Shown here piece after piece: positions 1 through 11,300 of a DNA stretch of 64,000 nt (positions are counted from its first letter, which is position 1; the number at the start of each line of letters is the position of its first letter). The stretch spans positions 4,621,743 to 4,685,742 of the forward strand of contig NC_088778.1 of NCBI RefSeq assembly GCF_954871325.1, written 5' to 3'. A program made the position numbers and the translations under genes. The notes beneath the pieces were generated by a model. It ran no database searches and was not told where the DNA came from. It was given only the letters and a program-made list of their open reading frames with translations. This DNA is from Gordionus sp. m RMFG-2023. Taxonomy: Eukaryota; Nematomorpha; Gordioida; Chordodea; Parachordodidae.

Positions 1-253
1 TTTTTTATCTTGTAGAAGAGAGATGGGGCTACACATTGATCTATAATTTGTTGTGTTTGACTCTTGTTTAAAATTTTTATGGTAAATATGCAAAATGCCT
101 ATCGTTTTACCCCGGTCTCCCCTATATGAGCTTGATGGAGTATTTCATATATATCTTCATCTTTAACAACTAATTTACCGCTTTTATGGAATAAAACAAT
201 TTTATCATTAATAATTTCGATTTGAAAATTTTGACTATAATGGTTTTTCATCT
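1..253 (-). mobile_element. Retroelement integrase-like fossil (fragment)
   Basis: Read on the minus strand, about 65 codons from near 250 down to the left edge resemble the N-terminal, zinc-binding region of integrases of the Ty3/gypsy or KRBA2-like kind. The clue is the stretch DEDIYEILHQAHIG, which in that family precedes the His/Cys zinc motif. The element is broken and continues, if at all, outside the window. No terminal repeat is visible. The family assignment is by recall of the motif only. Confidence 0.45.
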
Positions 254-546
254 TTTTAGATGTAATATATAAAATTATTTTATTATATTTATTTTTATCT
301 ATTATTTTTCAATTTAAAAATTTCATAAAATTTTATGTAAAATTCTTACTTTTTTTAAAATTGTAATATGTATTTTTTTTATAAAAATGGAAAAAATAAT
401 TTAAGAAAAAAGTATATAATTTTTTTATTTTTCTAGAAATAAATGAAAAGTAAATAATGCACCAAAAATTATATAAACAAAAAATATGATTTTTAGAAAA
501 TAGATCCTAAATAATTTTTATTGTTATATATGCCCAATACTTTAGC

Positions 547-720
547 CAGGGATTCGAACCAAACCCGAACCCGGAGAAGTGAACCCGGGTTTTTAGAAAA
601 AAACTCTGAACCCAAACCGAACCTGAACCCCATTTATAAAATTTTCAAAACCCCGAACCGAACCCAAAAATTTTATTTGAACCCGGGTTCAACCGGGTTC
701 AGTGTATTATTTAAAATCAT
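547..720. repeat. hAT-like terminal sequence with GAACCCG iterations
   Basis: The stretch starts CAGGGATTCGAACC and carries many short GAACCCG/GAACCGA iterations up to about 700. The same style of end, CAGGGATGTGAACCC, bounds the complete hAT element at 24,948-26,332, and CAGGGATTC recurs at 61,812. This suggests a solo or degraded end of a related hAT element. No matching opposite end was found nearby. An open frame across it is only a by-product of the GC-richer iterations. Confidence 0.4.
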
Positions 721-727
721 ATATTAA

Positions 728-2263
728 TATATGTAAATACAAATATTATATTTTCAAATTTCCAATTACCAATTAAATGAAGTGTTAATAAATTTTAAAC
801 AACTTAATTCATTTATGCCATTTTTAAATTTATTCTCGATTCCTATTGGAGTGTTAAAAAATTTTAAACAATTGAATTAATTTACGCCATTTATTTTTAA
901 ATTTTTATCTTATTATTCTTAAAGATTATTAATTAGAAGAAAATGGTTAACAAATCAAAGTAAAAATTATTATATTGTTAATTTAAAAAATTCTAAACAT
1001 CTAACTTAAAAATTGTTAAATGTAGGGCAGTTTTTGTGAACTTATTAAAATGATTTTAAAATTTATATATGCTAATCATTTATTTTTGGTTCAGATTAAT
1101 TTTTACAAGATATTAATGAAGTGCATATTATAAATGAAATTAAATTTATAAATATCTCTTTTTTAATTCTGAAATCATTGATTAAAGATAAAGTCATATT
1201 TGATAAGCATTTTATTAGCCCTTCTAATTGTTTCGAAAGGAAATAATGTTTGTTTCCTAAATATTTCTCTAAATTTTTTAAATAAATTTTGCCTGATTGA
1301 TTCAATTACACTTAATTAAAAAATAATCATTATTTTAAATTTAAAAAAAATATAATATAATTGATGTATATTTTATATATATTTAAACTATTATTCTTAA
1401 ATGATTGATAGATGTCAATCATTATAAATATATTTTTATTTAGTAATAATATTGATTTTTGTTTATATTGATTATTATATGATAATCGGCTCGGAAGGTT
1501 TTATAAAACAAAGAAACGAATGTTTTTGTACTCATTATTATAATTATGACAAGATTGTTGGAATTAATATAATTATGACAATATAAAATTATGAATATAT
1601 AAATTTTTATGAATTTTATGGAAATAAAGTAGAATAAATAGCAAGTATTATTAAATTGTAAAGAGAAACAATTGAGAATCAATATATTAAGGAATATATA
1701 TATAATCGGAGAGATTAAATATATAATAAATATTAATATAGAGTCATTTGATATTTTATAAATAATTTTGTTAGAAATATTTTAATAATAATATTAAATA
1801 TAGATAAATTTAAAAATAATTAAAATTTTAAATGATAATTCTACAATATTAAATCCGCAAGATGGCGTTTTATCAATCTATAAAAAAATTTAATTTTTGT
1901 TTTATATATATAGCAGACTAGCAGGTAAATATACAGAAATAGGGTAACAAAAATGAAGAAAATTACAAATTTAGTTTTTGGTTTTGTATTTTAAAATATT
2001 TGCTTTATAATATGCGATTATTTGGTTTTGAAAATATTCGAGAAAATACCTTTTATATTGGCTTTTGAAATTCAAAAAATAAAATTTTAATCAATTTTGA
2101 AATTCAAAACTTTCTACTTTCATAACTTTTTATTTTAGTCAGCTCTATTTAGTCCAGATCTGCTTCCTAGTATTTACCCACTCTAATCTCATACTCTCCT
2201 CTTTTATCTATATTGAATTTTTAGACCCCACCCCCTTCCTCTCACTTTACCCCCTATAACTCC
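728..2263. other. AT-rich intergenic DNA
   Basis: No gene recognised. It holds one dispersed-repeat copy (1,780-1,900, listed separately) and otherwise simple AT-rich sequence with short chance frames. Confidence 0.6.
1780..1900. repeat. Dispersed repeat with core AATCCGCAAGATGGCG
   Basis: The segment ending in AATATTAAATCCGCAAGATG-GCGTTTTAT is repeated almost exactly at 13,040-13,140, with similar AT-rich sequence in front. A diverged form (AATATTTAATTCGATAGATAGCGC) occurs at about 36,600-36,680 and 37,975-38,050. Function and class are unknown. Confidence 0.6.
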
Positions 2264-2487
2264 TAGTGTTATTAAACGGCTCGTTTTAAGCCGATTTTTA
2301 AAAACGGCTAACTCAATATTTTAGCAAGAAAAACATTGTCATAAGCCTCGAGATTTCGTTAATAGATGTCCAAACCTTTGTTCCTTCTATGAGCAAAATC
2401 TTGAGGTTTGCGTAATATTTTTCTGGACGAAATATTGAGTTAGCCGTTTTTAAAAATCGGCTCAAAACGAGCTGTTTAACAACACTA
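2264..2487. mobile_element. MITE, family 1 (TAGTGTTGTTAAACGGC ends)
   Basis: This is a near-complete foldback element. The left end TAGTGTTATTAAACGGCTCG is mirrored at the right by CGAGCTGTTTAACAACACTA, and the arms continue inward through the subterminal GGCTAACTCAATATTT and its complement. Flanks TAACTCC and AAACTCC suggest a decayed 8-bp target duplication. Clean copies elsewhere (38,848 and 53,740) show 8 bp. The TAGTG start and 8-bp duplication fit the hAT superfamily. Confidence 0.8.
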
Positions 2488-4937
2488 AAACTCCACTATA
2501 AGTCTTTTCTCTTTCACTTTCATTCATTCCAAATCTCTTCCCATCTTAATTTCCACCTCCTTCTTTATTTTTACCACTCATCTTTTATTTGAATTTATCT
2601 ATTTTTTCAATTTAACATTAGATTCCTACCAATACCCCATTCATTCTACTCATAACTCACTAGAATAAAAATTATTTTTTTTATTAATTTTACAGCTTAA
2701 AATACCTAAAAACATATTTTGTTAAAAATCATTCCTTAAATATTAAATAACTAAAGGGCGATTTTATCGAAATACATAAAATTAAACAAGATAAAATGAA
2801 AACATGAATTACAAGAAAAGTAAATAAAGAAAGGAATGATCAAGAGACTAGGGGTCTACTGAGAGTAATAGCCTTAAATACTCATTTTAATTATGTCAGG
2901 TTTAATGAAGTTTAGGATTTAATATAAGTATGAAAGGATAAATTTATCTAAATTGAACAAAGATTTCCAAATGAGATAATGACATAAAAAGCAAATTACA
3001 TTAACAGCATTAATTAAAGGAATCAAGATTATTATCGTTCCTAAACAATTATATAAATTTTGTCAAAATTTATGCAACTTCTTCTGACATTTAAATACCT
3101 AATTTTTTTATGAGACTTTGAATTAAATCCTAAAATATTCCTTCTTATGCAGAAAATAAAATTAGATATGAAAAGAATTATATAAAAATTATCGCTTAAA
3201 CTTTTAGACCCTAAATTCGGTTGTCGTAAAGGGACTAATAATGTAATTTTTCAAGAAACAGTTGAATTTCTATCGTCACAAAAAGGGGCCAACATTGAAC
3301 TTGGCATTAATTTTCAGAAGTGACATGGAAATTTAGTAAATCAATGTTTATAATAACTTGCCTTACGATTTCCTGTTTTCGATCTCTAAGTAAATCTTGG
3401 TTTTTAATTTTAAAAAATGATAATTGTTTCCTTTCACTCAAAATGGGCATTATTGCGTAAAGTGGTTATAAAAAAAAAATTGAAGGAATGAACTTTAAAA
3501 ATTAATAAAATTATAAGATTACAATAATCGCATGGTTAACCATAGTTATATCCATAAGCAATTGCCAAACGGACATATGCTCCCACTGGGGAGAAAAAAA
3601 ATGCAAATTAAAACTTTTAACATAGATTCATCTATATAGTTACTTGAACATTCATCCAGATACAGTTAAACAGTTTAACTTATATAATGATGTACGATTA
3701 AAAAAAACCCTAAATCTCTTTCAAAAAAAATTATAGCAAAATTTTTGAATGTTTCTGTTGTATCTGTCGATTCGTAATTGACAGATATGGACGTTTTTCA
3801 ATATATTTTTTCGAGAAGATGATCATTGTTTTTGAATCATGTGATTTTTTTAAATATTAGTGTTATGAAATATTATACGGTAATTATAAATGTTATAAGA
3901 TATAATATTTATATTTTATATGGAATCTTGAGAATATTATTATCATTGCCTTTGTTTTGACGATAAAGAAAATTATACAATTTTTGATATTGATAAGAAT
4001 TAAAAAAATATTGTTTCGATTTCTTTTATTATTACTATTTCAGTGGTCATTTATTTTCGGTCATTTATTTTCGAGTATAAAAATTATATATATATATAAA
4101 AAAATATTATAATAATTATTTCGTATTACATATTTACAATAATTTTTAAAATCACGATTATTATTTTAAAATTCATATTTCTTCAAATATAAAAATTATA
4201 TTATTTATAATATAATGAATTAAAAAATAAAATAAAGGCAGCATTTTCCTCGGGCCCTGCTTTGCGCTCAACATTAAAATATTGTCTCGAAAATAATTTT
4301 ACACCTAAAATTTAAAAAAAAAATGAAATAATTTAATACAATTTTTAAAATGTTCCCAAAGGGGAAACCGATAGAAAAAACGCATTTATCGAGAGGGTAA
4401 AAATTAATTTAACCCTGCATTCGCGGTTAGCGCGAATTCGTGGCGAAGTATTATAAAATATGATATAAATATAATAATTTTATACGTTCATTTTCGTAAT
4501 GGCGGGGTACATTTGATCCTTTCGTCATTTAAATTTACAATTTTGCAATTAAATGTATTGCCAATGAAAAAAAGGTCGTTTTAAATTAGGTCTTTATAAA
4601 AATATAATTTCTATCAGTGACAAAAAAAAATGACTAATCAACAAATTGATTAGAAAAATGCGTGTTTTATTTATCATTTTAAAAGGCCTTTTAAAGAGTA
4701 AAATATCGAAGGCACTAAAATTAGGATTATAACTTAATTCATCGTATTTAAATAGAAATCGTAAAAATTTCGCGTTGAAGTTTAAGATATCAAATCCTAA
4801 ATTCCCATCATTGAGCGAATAGCTTCTTGAATTTAGCACTTATAATTTTTTGCTTTGTTTTTTTTACTGGGGTTGGTTTGGTTTGATAACAAAAAAAAAT
4901 GAATTTTGAAAAAAAAAGAAAAAGATAAATCATTGTT
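2488..4937. other. AT-rich intergenic DNA; 3' flank of the Stardust gene
   Basis: No gene recognised. On the minus strand it is the downstream flank of the Stardust/PALS1 stop codon at 4,938. A possible AATAAA polyadenylation signal lies at 4,666-4,671 (minus), about 270 nt after the stop. This is weak evidence in DNA this AT-rich. Confidence 0.4.
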
Positions 4938-5378
4938 TCAAGGTATGAAATTTTGTTGATTCATAGCGTAATAATCGCTCGAGGGTGTACGCCTGCGAAA
5001 TTCGTTCTCGTCGTCCACGTTAGACTCCATATTGTAATAGTCCGCGTCGTATATTCCGCTAGCCGGTCCGTTACCGTTTACGTTGTAGCTGTCAAAAACG
5101 TTGCTGTTTTGATACGCCCCGTTGATGTGGGCTTGGGAGGAAGGATCATAGTTTTGCTGCATATGATATTCGTCGGAAATGCGGGAGGGGGAATAGGTGT
5201 TTAAATGGAGCCAAAACTTTGGCACCCATTGGGGTTCGCATTCGATTCGGTTAATTTCTTCCAACAGCTGATTGTAGGTTTTGTCCAGGTCTGTGTTGAC
5301 TATGAAAACGTCGAAATAATGGCCAAAATTTTCTTCTATTTCACGGGATTTCTCTATAATTTCGGCGAGCTCTTCTTC
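4938..5378 (-). CDS. sdt: sdt exon 15: end of guanylate-kinase domain, C-terminal tail, stop
   Basis: Acceptor TTTTTTACAG precedes the codons [20 protein letters not shown]. The GUK fold ends with [18 protein letters not shown] and [10 protein letters not shown], which is where most MAGUKs stop. This exon then runs on for about 88 codons that are rich in Asn, Tyr and Ser, with acidic and RRR patches, and ends NQQNFIP-TGA. Confidence 0.93.
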   Translation of the reverse strand, partial: EEELAEIIEKSREIEENFGHYFDVFIVNTDLDKTYNQLLEEINRIECEPQWVPKFWLHLNTYSPSRISDEYHMQQNYDPSSQAHINGAYQNSNVFDSYNVNGNGPASGIYDADYYNMESNVDDENEFRRRTPSSDYYAMNQQNFIP

Positions 5379-8300
5379 CTGTAAAAAATAATTTGTATTT
5401 TAATTGACAAGGTTTGAAGATATTTGCTGCCCAAAAAAATTAATAAACAATCTAAGAGATTTTATAATTGTGATATGTTAGCTTTAACATAGGGTTCCAG
5501 TACTCCATTAAACCTTTAAAAAAAATTGTAGGGTTAGGTTAGAATTTTTAAATTGGATAGACAGGCCAACCATCAGTTCGAGTTCAATCAGGAACAGATA
5601 ACCTGATATCCTAAAATTAAGAGAATTCAACTTTAAAATAAAATACCAAAACCTAATGTACAAAAATAATCGCTTCTTAAATATATAAATCAACTGTTTA
5701 TAAAAAAATTTACCTTTTTAAAAACCCCGCGCTTTTCCTGAATCAGTTTTAATTTTTCGATATTTGGAGGAGCTATGAACACGACGTATGGCATGACATC
5801 CGATTCGTACAATATTTTTAATGACTAGAAATACGAAGAAAATAAAAAATAGGATTTTAATGAAAGATCAAAAACCAAATTTTTCATTTATCTAAAGATT
5901 ATCAGATTTTCCTTTCCCTTAATTAACCACTTTTTCAAAAGATAAATTGTGAAGGATTTAAAATATCATCTCTCGGATTTCTTTAAGTCAAAAGACAATC
6001 GATACTGTATGAAATATCTTTCAATTCTCGATAAACTTTAATTAAGGATAAGATTGCAAGATGTTCCAAGCTTATAATGATAAATATCGAAAACAATAAA
6101 TTAGTTTCCTTATCAAAATCACATTACCTGTGGATGCAGATTAAGGACGCAATTCTTGCCGGAAGCGATAACCTGGCGAATGGAAGCTAAACTAGTTCCA
6201 TAAAGAGATTTCTCGAATTCTCCATGTTCCACGAATTTTCCCGCCATGATATCGGCTTCAAAAGATTGCCGATTCAGGAAATGGTAATCCTGTCCGTCAA
6301 TCTCCCCGAATTTCTGGGGTCGACTGGTGTCTAATTTAAATAAGAGAAAGAAATCTCAAATAAACTGGTCATAAAATTTTTTTATTATAATAATATGGAT
6401 AGAAGTAAATAAAAAATGTTAGGCAATTTTTAGGTAGAAATGCTTTTACGTGGAACGGATGCCGCAAATCTTTCTGGGAAATTTTCCATAAGTTTCTGTC
6501 TCAGCTCGTGTCGACCTATGTCGGGAGGCCCGATTAAAACTATGGGCCGTTTCTTGTCGGGTATCGGGTAACATAGTTCAACTTCCTCGTAAGTTAGTAT
6601 TTCGTCGCATTCGTATTCTGTTTTTTTAGAGGGAGTAAATGTTATTTCTTTTCTTTTCTATCTTTCTTTCTTACTTTATGAATAATTTGTTCACATATTT
6701 TTTTTTAAAAAATTTTATGTTTATTTATACCATCGGGATAATTATATTTATCGTTAGCGCTCCCCTTCTTCTTGCTGCAATAATCGACAGCGTTCTGGCA
6801 TAACCTGCTGGCCAAACTTTCGGGCCCACACAAGCCATTCGAAGTATTCGTATTTTTTGGGTGTTGTTGGGCGGTGGCGGCGACGTTGTTCGAAGTTGAG
6901 GAATTTGGATACTCTCGCCACTTATCCATTGAGGCGAGCGAGTTGTTAAGGTATAACTGAGCATCAGGAGGAGTTTTGGACGCGGATTTATGTTTTTTGC
7001 GGTTTTGACGTGACCTTTTAGATTTGGGATCTTCGGAAGCGAATAGCGCCATTCTCAATGTTTCCCGCCTTTTCATTTAATTAATTTTGATTAAAATGAA
7101 AAAAAAAATAAAACATTTTAAGGTCGGATTAAAATCAATTTAGGAAGGGATTTATTTGGTTTATCAAGAAAAGACATTTTATCTCACTAACTAACATTAG
7201 ATATTATGACCTGCCAATCTATCTGTATAGACTAATCATAACCAACTCTGAATTCTTCACAGTTAGCGCCAATTAGCGGAGAAGTTGTAAACGAGTCAGG
7301 GAAAAAAATATGTTTGAAATGAAAAGATTTAAGTTCAAAATATTATACGTTTAGAATTTTTTTTCTTTCTTTCTTCTTTAATAAAATAAATCTAAAATAT
7401 TTATTCATTTTGGGAAAAAAAAGAAAAAAATTTAACAAAATATTTTTTTTTTTAAAAAAATAAACCTCTTTCATGGGAATTAAATTTAACATTCGATTTC
7501 ATTTAAAATTTTAAAAATTTACGAAAGTTTTAAAACTTTTAGAATTTTTTTTTTAAAACCTAAACAAAACAAAATATCGAATTTTATTCTTATTTTGGTT
7601 GAAATTTTTGAACCTTTTTAAAAAAAGAAGAAAGACTGAATGTTGTAATTACTGGATTTGGAAGCTTTTAGAAGGTATGAGGCCCGCCAATCCTTGCATA
7701 TCTTCCCCGTCCCTGTAAGCTTGCCACCAATTGATGTCGTCTTGATTTATCACGTGCAATATGTCGCCCTTTTGGAAAGACAACCCGAGTTCTCGACAAG
7801 GAATGTATAGGTCTTCTTCTGGATCGTAATTAAAATTGGCTCTGACCGACATCTTAAGTTTAAAAAAAAAATTCGGTTAAAAGTAACGCGTGTCGAGTAT
7901 TTTAGCGGAGACCTGGAGACCCGACCCAGAGCGGGCGCCCTAAAATAGCGAAGTTTTAAAAATCAGGGACGGAGATTAAAAATATTTTTATTTTATAAAA
8001 ATTCGGGCAGACGTCAATCAATTAGTTAACTTACTTATAAATAATTTGTTTAGCATTCATTCAACTGCTTTCAAAAATTTTTTTTACAAAATACAAGCCA
8101 AGATTATTTAAAATGACAAAATTTCGAAAAATTCTTGACCTAAATATTGAAAATATCCGGGTCTAAATTTAAGAATTTCCGGTTCAGCTAATATTTTAAA
8201 AATCGACCCAAATAGTGCCGTTTGACAAACACTAAAGGGGATAAAGTGTATCTGAAGGCCAATTAATTTCAGAATTTAAATCTTGGTATGAAAGATTAAT

Positions 8301-11300
8301 CTTATTAGCAAAAATATATTAAATATTACTGCAACAATAACAAATATTAGCACAAATAAACTTCATTAAGGAGAATAAAAACCTGATTCAAAAGGTATGA
8401 CATCTTAAGATTGATTGAATGGATTAGCTATACTTAATGTACCAATACTGGCAAATTATTGAAAAATTGGCGCAATCGAAAAGAAGATTAGCTTTTTATC
8501 TATAAGATTACTCTGTTCTAAAAGAAGATTAACTTGTTAGATTCTATAATTTCAATTTTTTTTAAAACTTGATTGGTTCTTAACAAATTTTATATTGATT
8601 AGTTCTAATAAAATTTTAACATTCCAAAAAAAAAATCATTTTAATATTTAACAAACACCATTGTTGAATATTCTCTTTAATTACCAACACGTGATCACAT
8701 AGTTGGGTAACGTCTAAAAGTCGGATTAATCATGAGGCGCCTGCCGGAGAAAATCCCCTTAACATTGAGACGTTTTAATTTATAACAATTTCTTCCAAAT
8801 TTGAACTGCCATCCTTTTAAGAAAAAGCCCCAATATCAAACCGGCTAAAAAATTGGCTTAAAATATAGTAATTACCAGAGTTGTTAAAGGATCTCGATAC
8901 AAGTATCTAGATCCTGTATCTAGATATAAAAATGTGATATCTGTATCTGTATCTAGATAGATTTTTGATTAAAATATCGATATCTAGATATTATTTTAGA
9001 CGATGTATCTGTATCTAGATCCATTTAAAAAGTATCTTTTAACAACTCTGGTAATTACCATGGAGTCCTTAATTAACATTATGAAAATTATCGATAATAT
9101 TCAATATGTCATAATTGGCGTTTTTTTAAAAAAAAATTATTGTATTGGTATATATATTTTGTTTTTTTTTTTGTAAATTTATTATATGTATTTTTATCAC
9201 GCGCAATAATCCGATTTGTGATTTGTTAACCTTAGCGCATTGATCTGTTTTTGGTATTGTGAGACTCACTCATCCATGAGTCAGTTTATATATATATATA
9301 TATATTGAAAATAAAATTTTGTAAAAATTAATTAATATTTTTTTTTTCGTATGTCAAGTGATATATAGCGATTTTGCCCTTCGTTGAAGGTTCAACAGAG
9401 CTACGCTAGGTTTTCCTCATTTCCATCTAATTGGAACTAATTTAATTTGGGTATAAAAGTAAAAATATGAGGAGCCCTCCACACGTTTGTGGGCAAGTCG
9501 CACGTACTTGTAGGCGCAACATTTGGAAAAAATGTTGCTTAAACCTCTATAGGCTTATTAAAAAAAGGTAGGGAGCAGAAAAAGAGCCTATACCCGAGAA
9601 CTACAGTTATAATTTAATTACTTTAAGGGTGAGCGATGGATCATTTTTAATTTGAAAATTTTACTATATTAGTACTAGTTATAGTAAGGAAATTTTAAAA
9701 AGAATACTTCCAGAAAGAGTGGAAACATTTAGATAATGATATGTGAGCAAAGAATTTCGAAGTACATTTCCATTTGAGGTAACTTTTTTTTGATGCGAAA
9801 AAAGCTTTTTGATGTTCGCTGTTATTTAGTTTAATGAATTGTTTCATATTAATATTTAAATCCATTATATCTTTTATGGTTTTATAGTACCATAAGGATT
9901 TGTATTTTGTATATTGTTTTCCTTTATGTGGGTACAACTATGCTATGGCATCATGAGCTAGATTATGATCGGAGTTCCTTATTATGTGGGCCAGGAACTG
10001 GATCCGGCGTTTTTTTAAAGTGATGTTAATCGGCGTGTGATTTGACTTTTCCAAAGATTAGGGTTTGAGATAACTCTTGGATAAAAAATGCCATTTATTC
10101 TACGTTGACAATTATTTATAAATGATTGTAGTCGTCTCATTTCTATCTTATTTGCTTCCCAAATATCACCTCCATATAAGAACTATCGTCGAGTTGAATC
10201 AATCTGGTAAATACCGAAATCTCTTTGGTTTTCCAAACTTTCATGTACTTATAGAAGGCACCCCTCCCTTTTGTATTCTGATCATCATTTCCACTTTTCC
10301 ACTGCCTTTTTTATCTAGTGTTATACCTAAGTACTTTATTTTGTTCACAACCTTAATTGTATTTCCTCCAAATGTAAGATTATCCATCGGTGGCGCATTT
10401 GGGGAGGGGAGAATAACAGTTTTTTTGAAATTTATTTCAAGTCCAACTCTTAGACTTAGAATCTCTAGTAGGTATAACAAATTTTTGGTTTCATCTATAA
10501 TCTTGGAGATTCAGCAAATGATATTATTCTGTTGACTAAAGATATGGAATTGTTAGATCCTAAATCTACCAGATCAGCTGCACCCAGTGCTTCCATTATG
10601 ACTTTATTTATTATTATGTTGAATAGGAGTGGTGGTAGAGTACATCCTTGTTTTACTCCTTTTTTTAATTCTAAAACAAAAGGATATTTTATTATTTATT
10701 TTAAAACACGCAACTAATTTTGAGTAGTGGTTTTTTAAAATGAGAATTTGGGGTTCAATTCCGCATTCTGCCAGCGTTTCCCATAGAGCTTCATGGTTTA
10801 CATTGTCGAAAGCTCTGCTAAAATATATGAAAGTGTAGAAGGAGGATATCTTGTATTTATAGCATTTCTGTACAATTAAGGTTGTGAACAAAATAAAGTA
10901 CTTAGGTATAACACTAGATAACAAAGGCAGTGGAAAAGAGGAAATGATGATCAGAATACAAAAGGTGAGGGGTGTCTTCTATAAGTACATGAAAGTTTGG
11001 AAAACCAAAGAGATTTCGGTATTTACCAGATCGAGGTTATTCAACTCGACGATAGTTTCTATTCTATTATATGGAGGTGATATTTGGGAAGCAAATAAGA
11101 AATCATTTGTAAATAATTGTCTACGTACAATAAATGGCATTTTTTATCCAAGAATTATCTCAAACAAACCCTAATCTTTGGAAAAAGTCACTTGTTTGAA
11201 AAATTAAAATATAAGAAATTAGAAAGATAAATTATTTAGGAGCCTCTCGGATTTATTCCAAAGGGCACAACGTAAAAATTCAATATTTAACAAAAATTAT

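Noticed and set aside
547-565. tRNA-like word GGTTCGAATCCCTGG (minus strand)
   Set aside because: No acceptor stem, anticodon arm or D arm could be fitted; the word is part of a transposon end.
521-727. Open frame rich in Asn-Pro-Glu
   Set aside because: It lies over GAACCCG iterations of a hAT-like end and has no domain or splice support.
2264-2487. Tc1/mariner assignment of family-1 MITEs from TA at both ends
   Set aside because: Clean copies at 38,848 and 53,740 have perfect 8-bp duplications outside the TA, which fits hAT and not the TA duplication of Tc1/mariner.
10122-10535. 137-codon + strand frame
   Set aside because: It is the antisense shadow of the minus-strand LINE reverse transcriptase.
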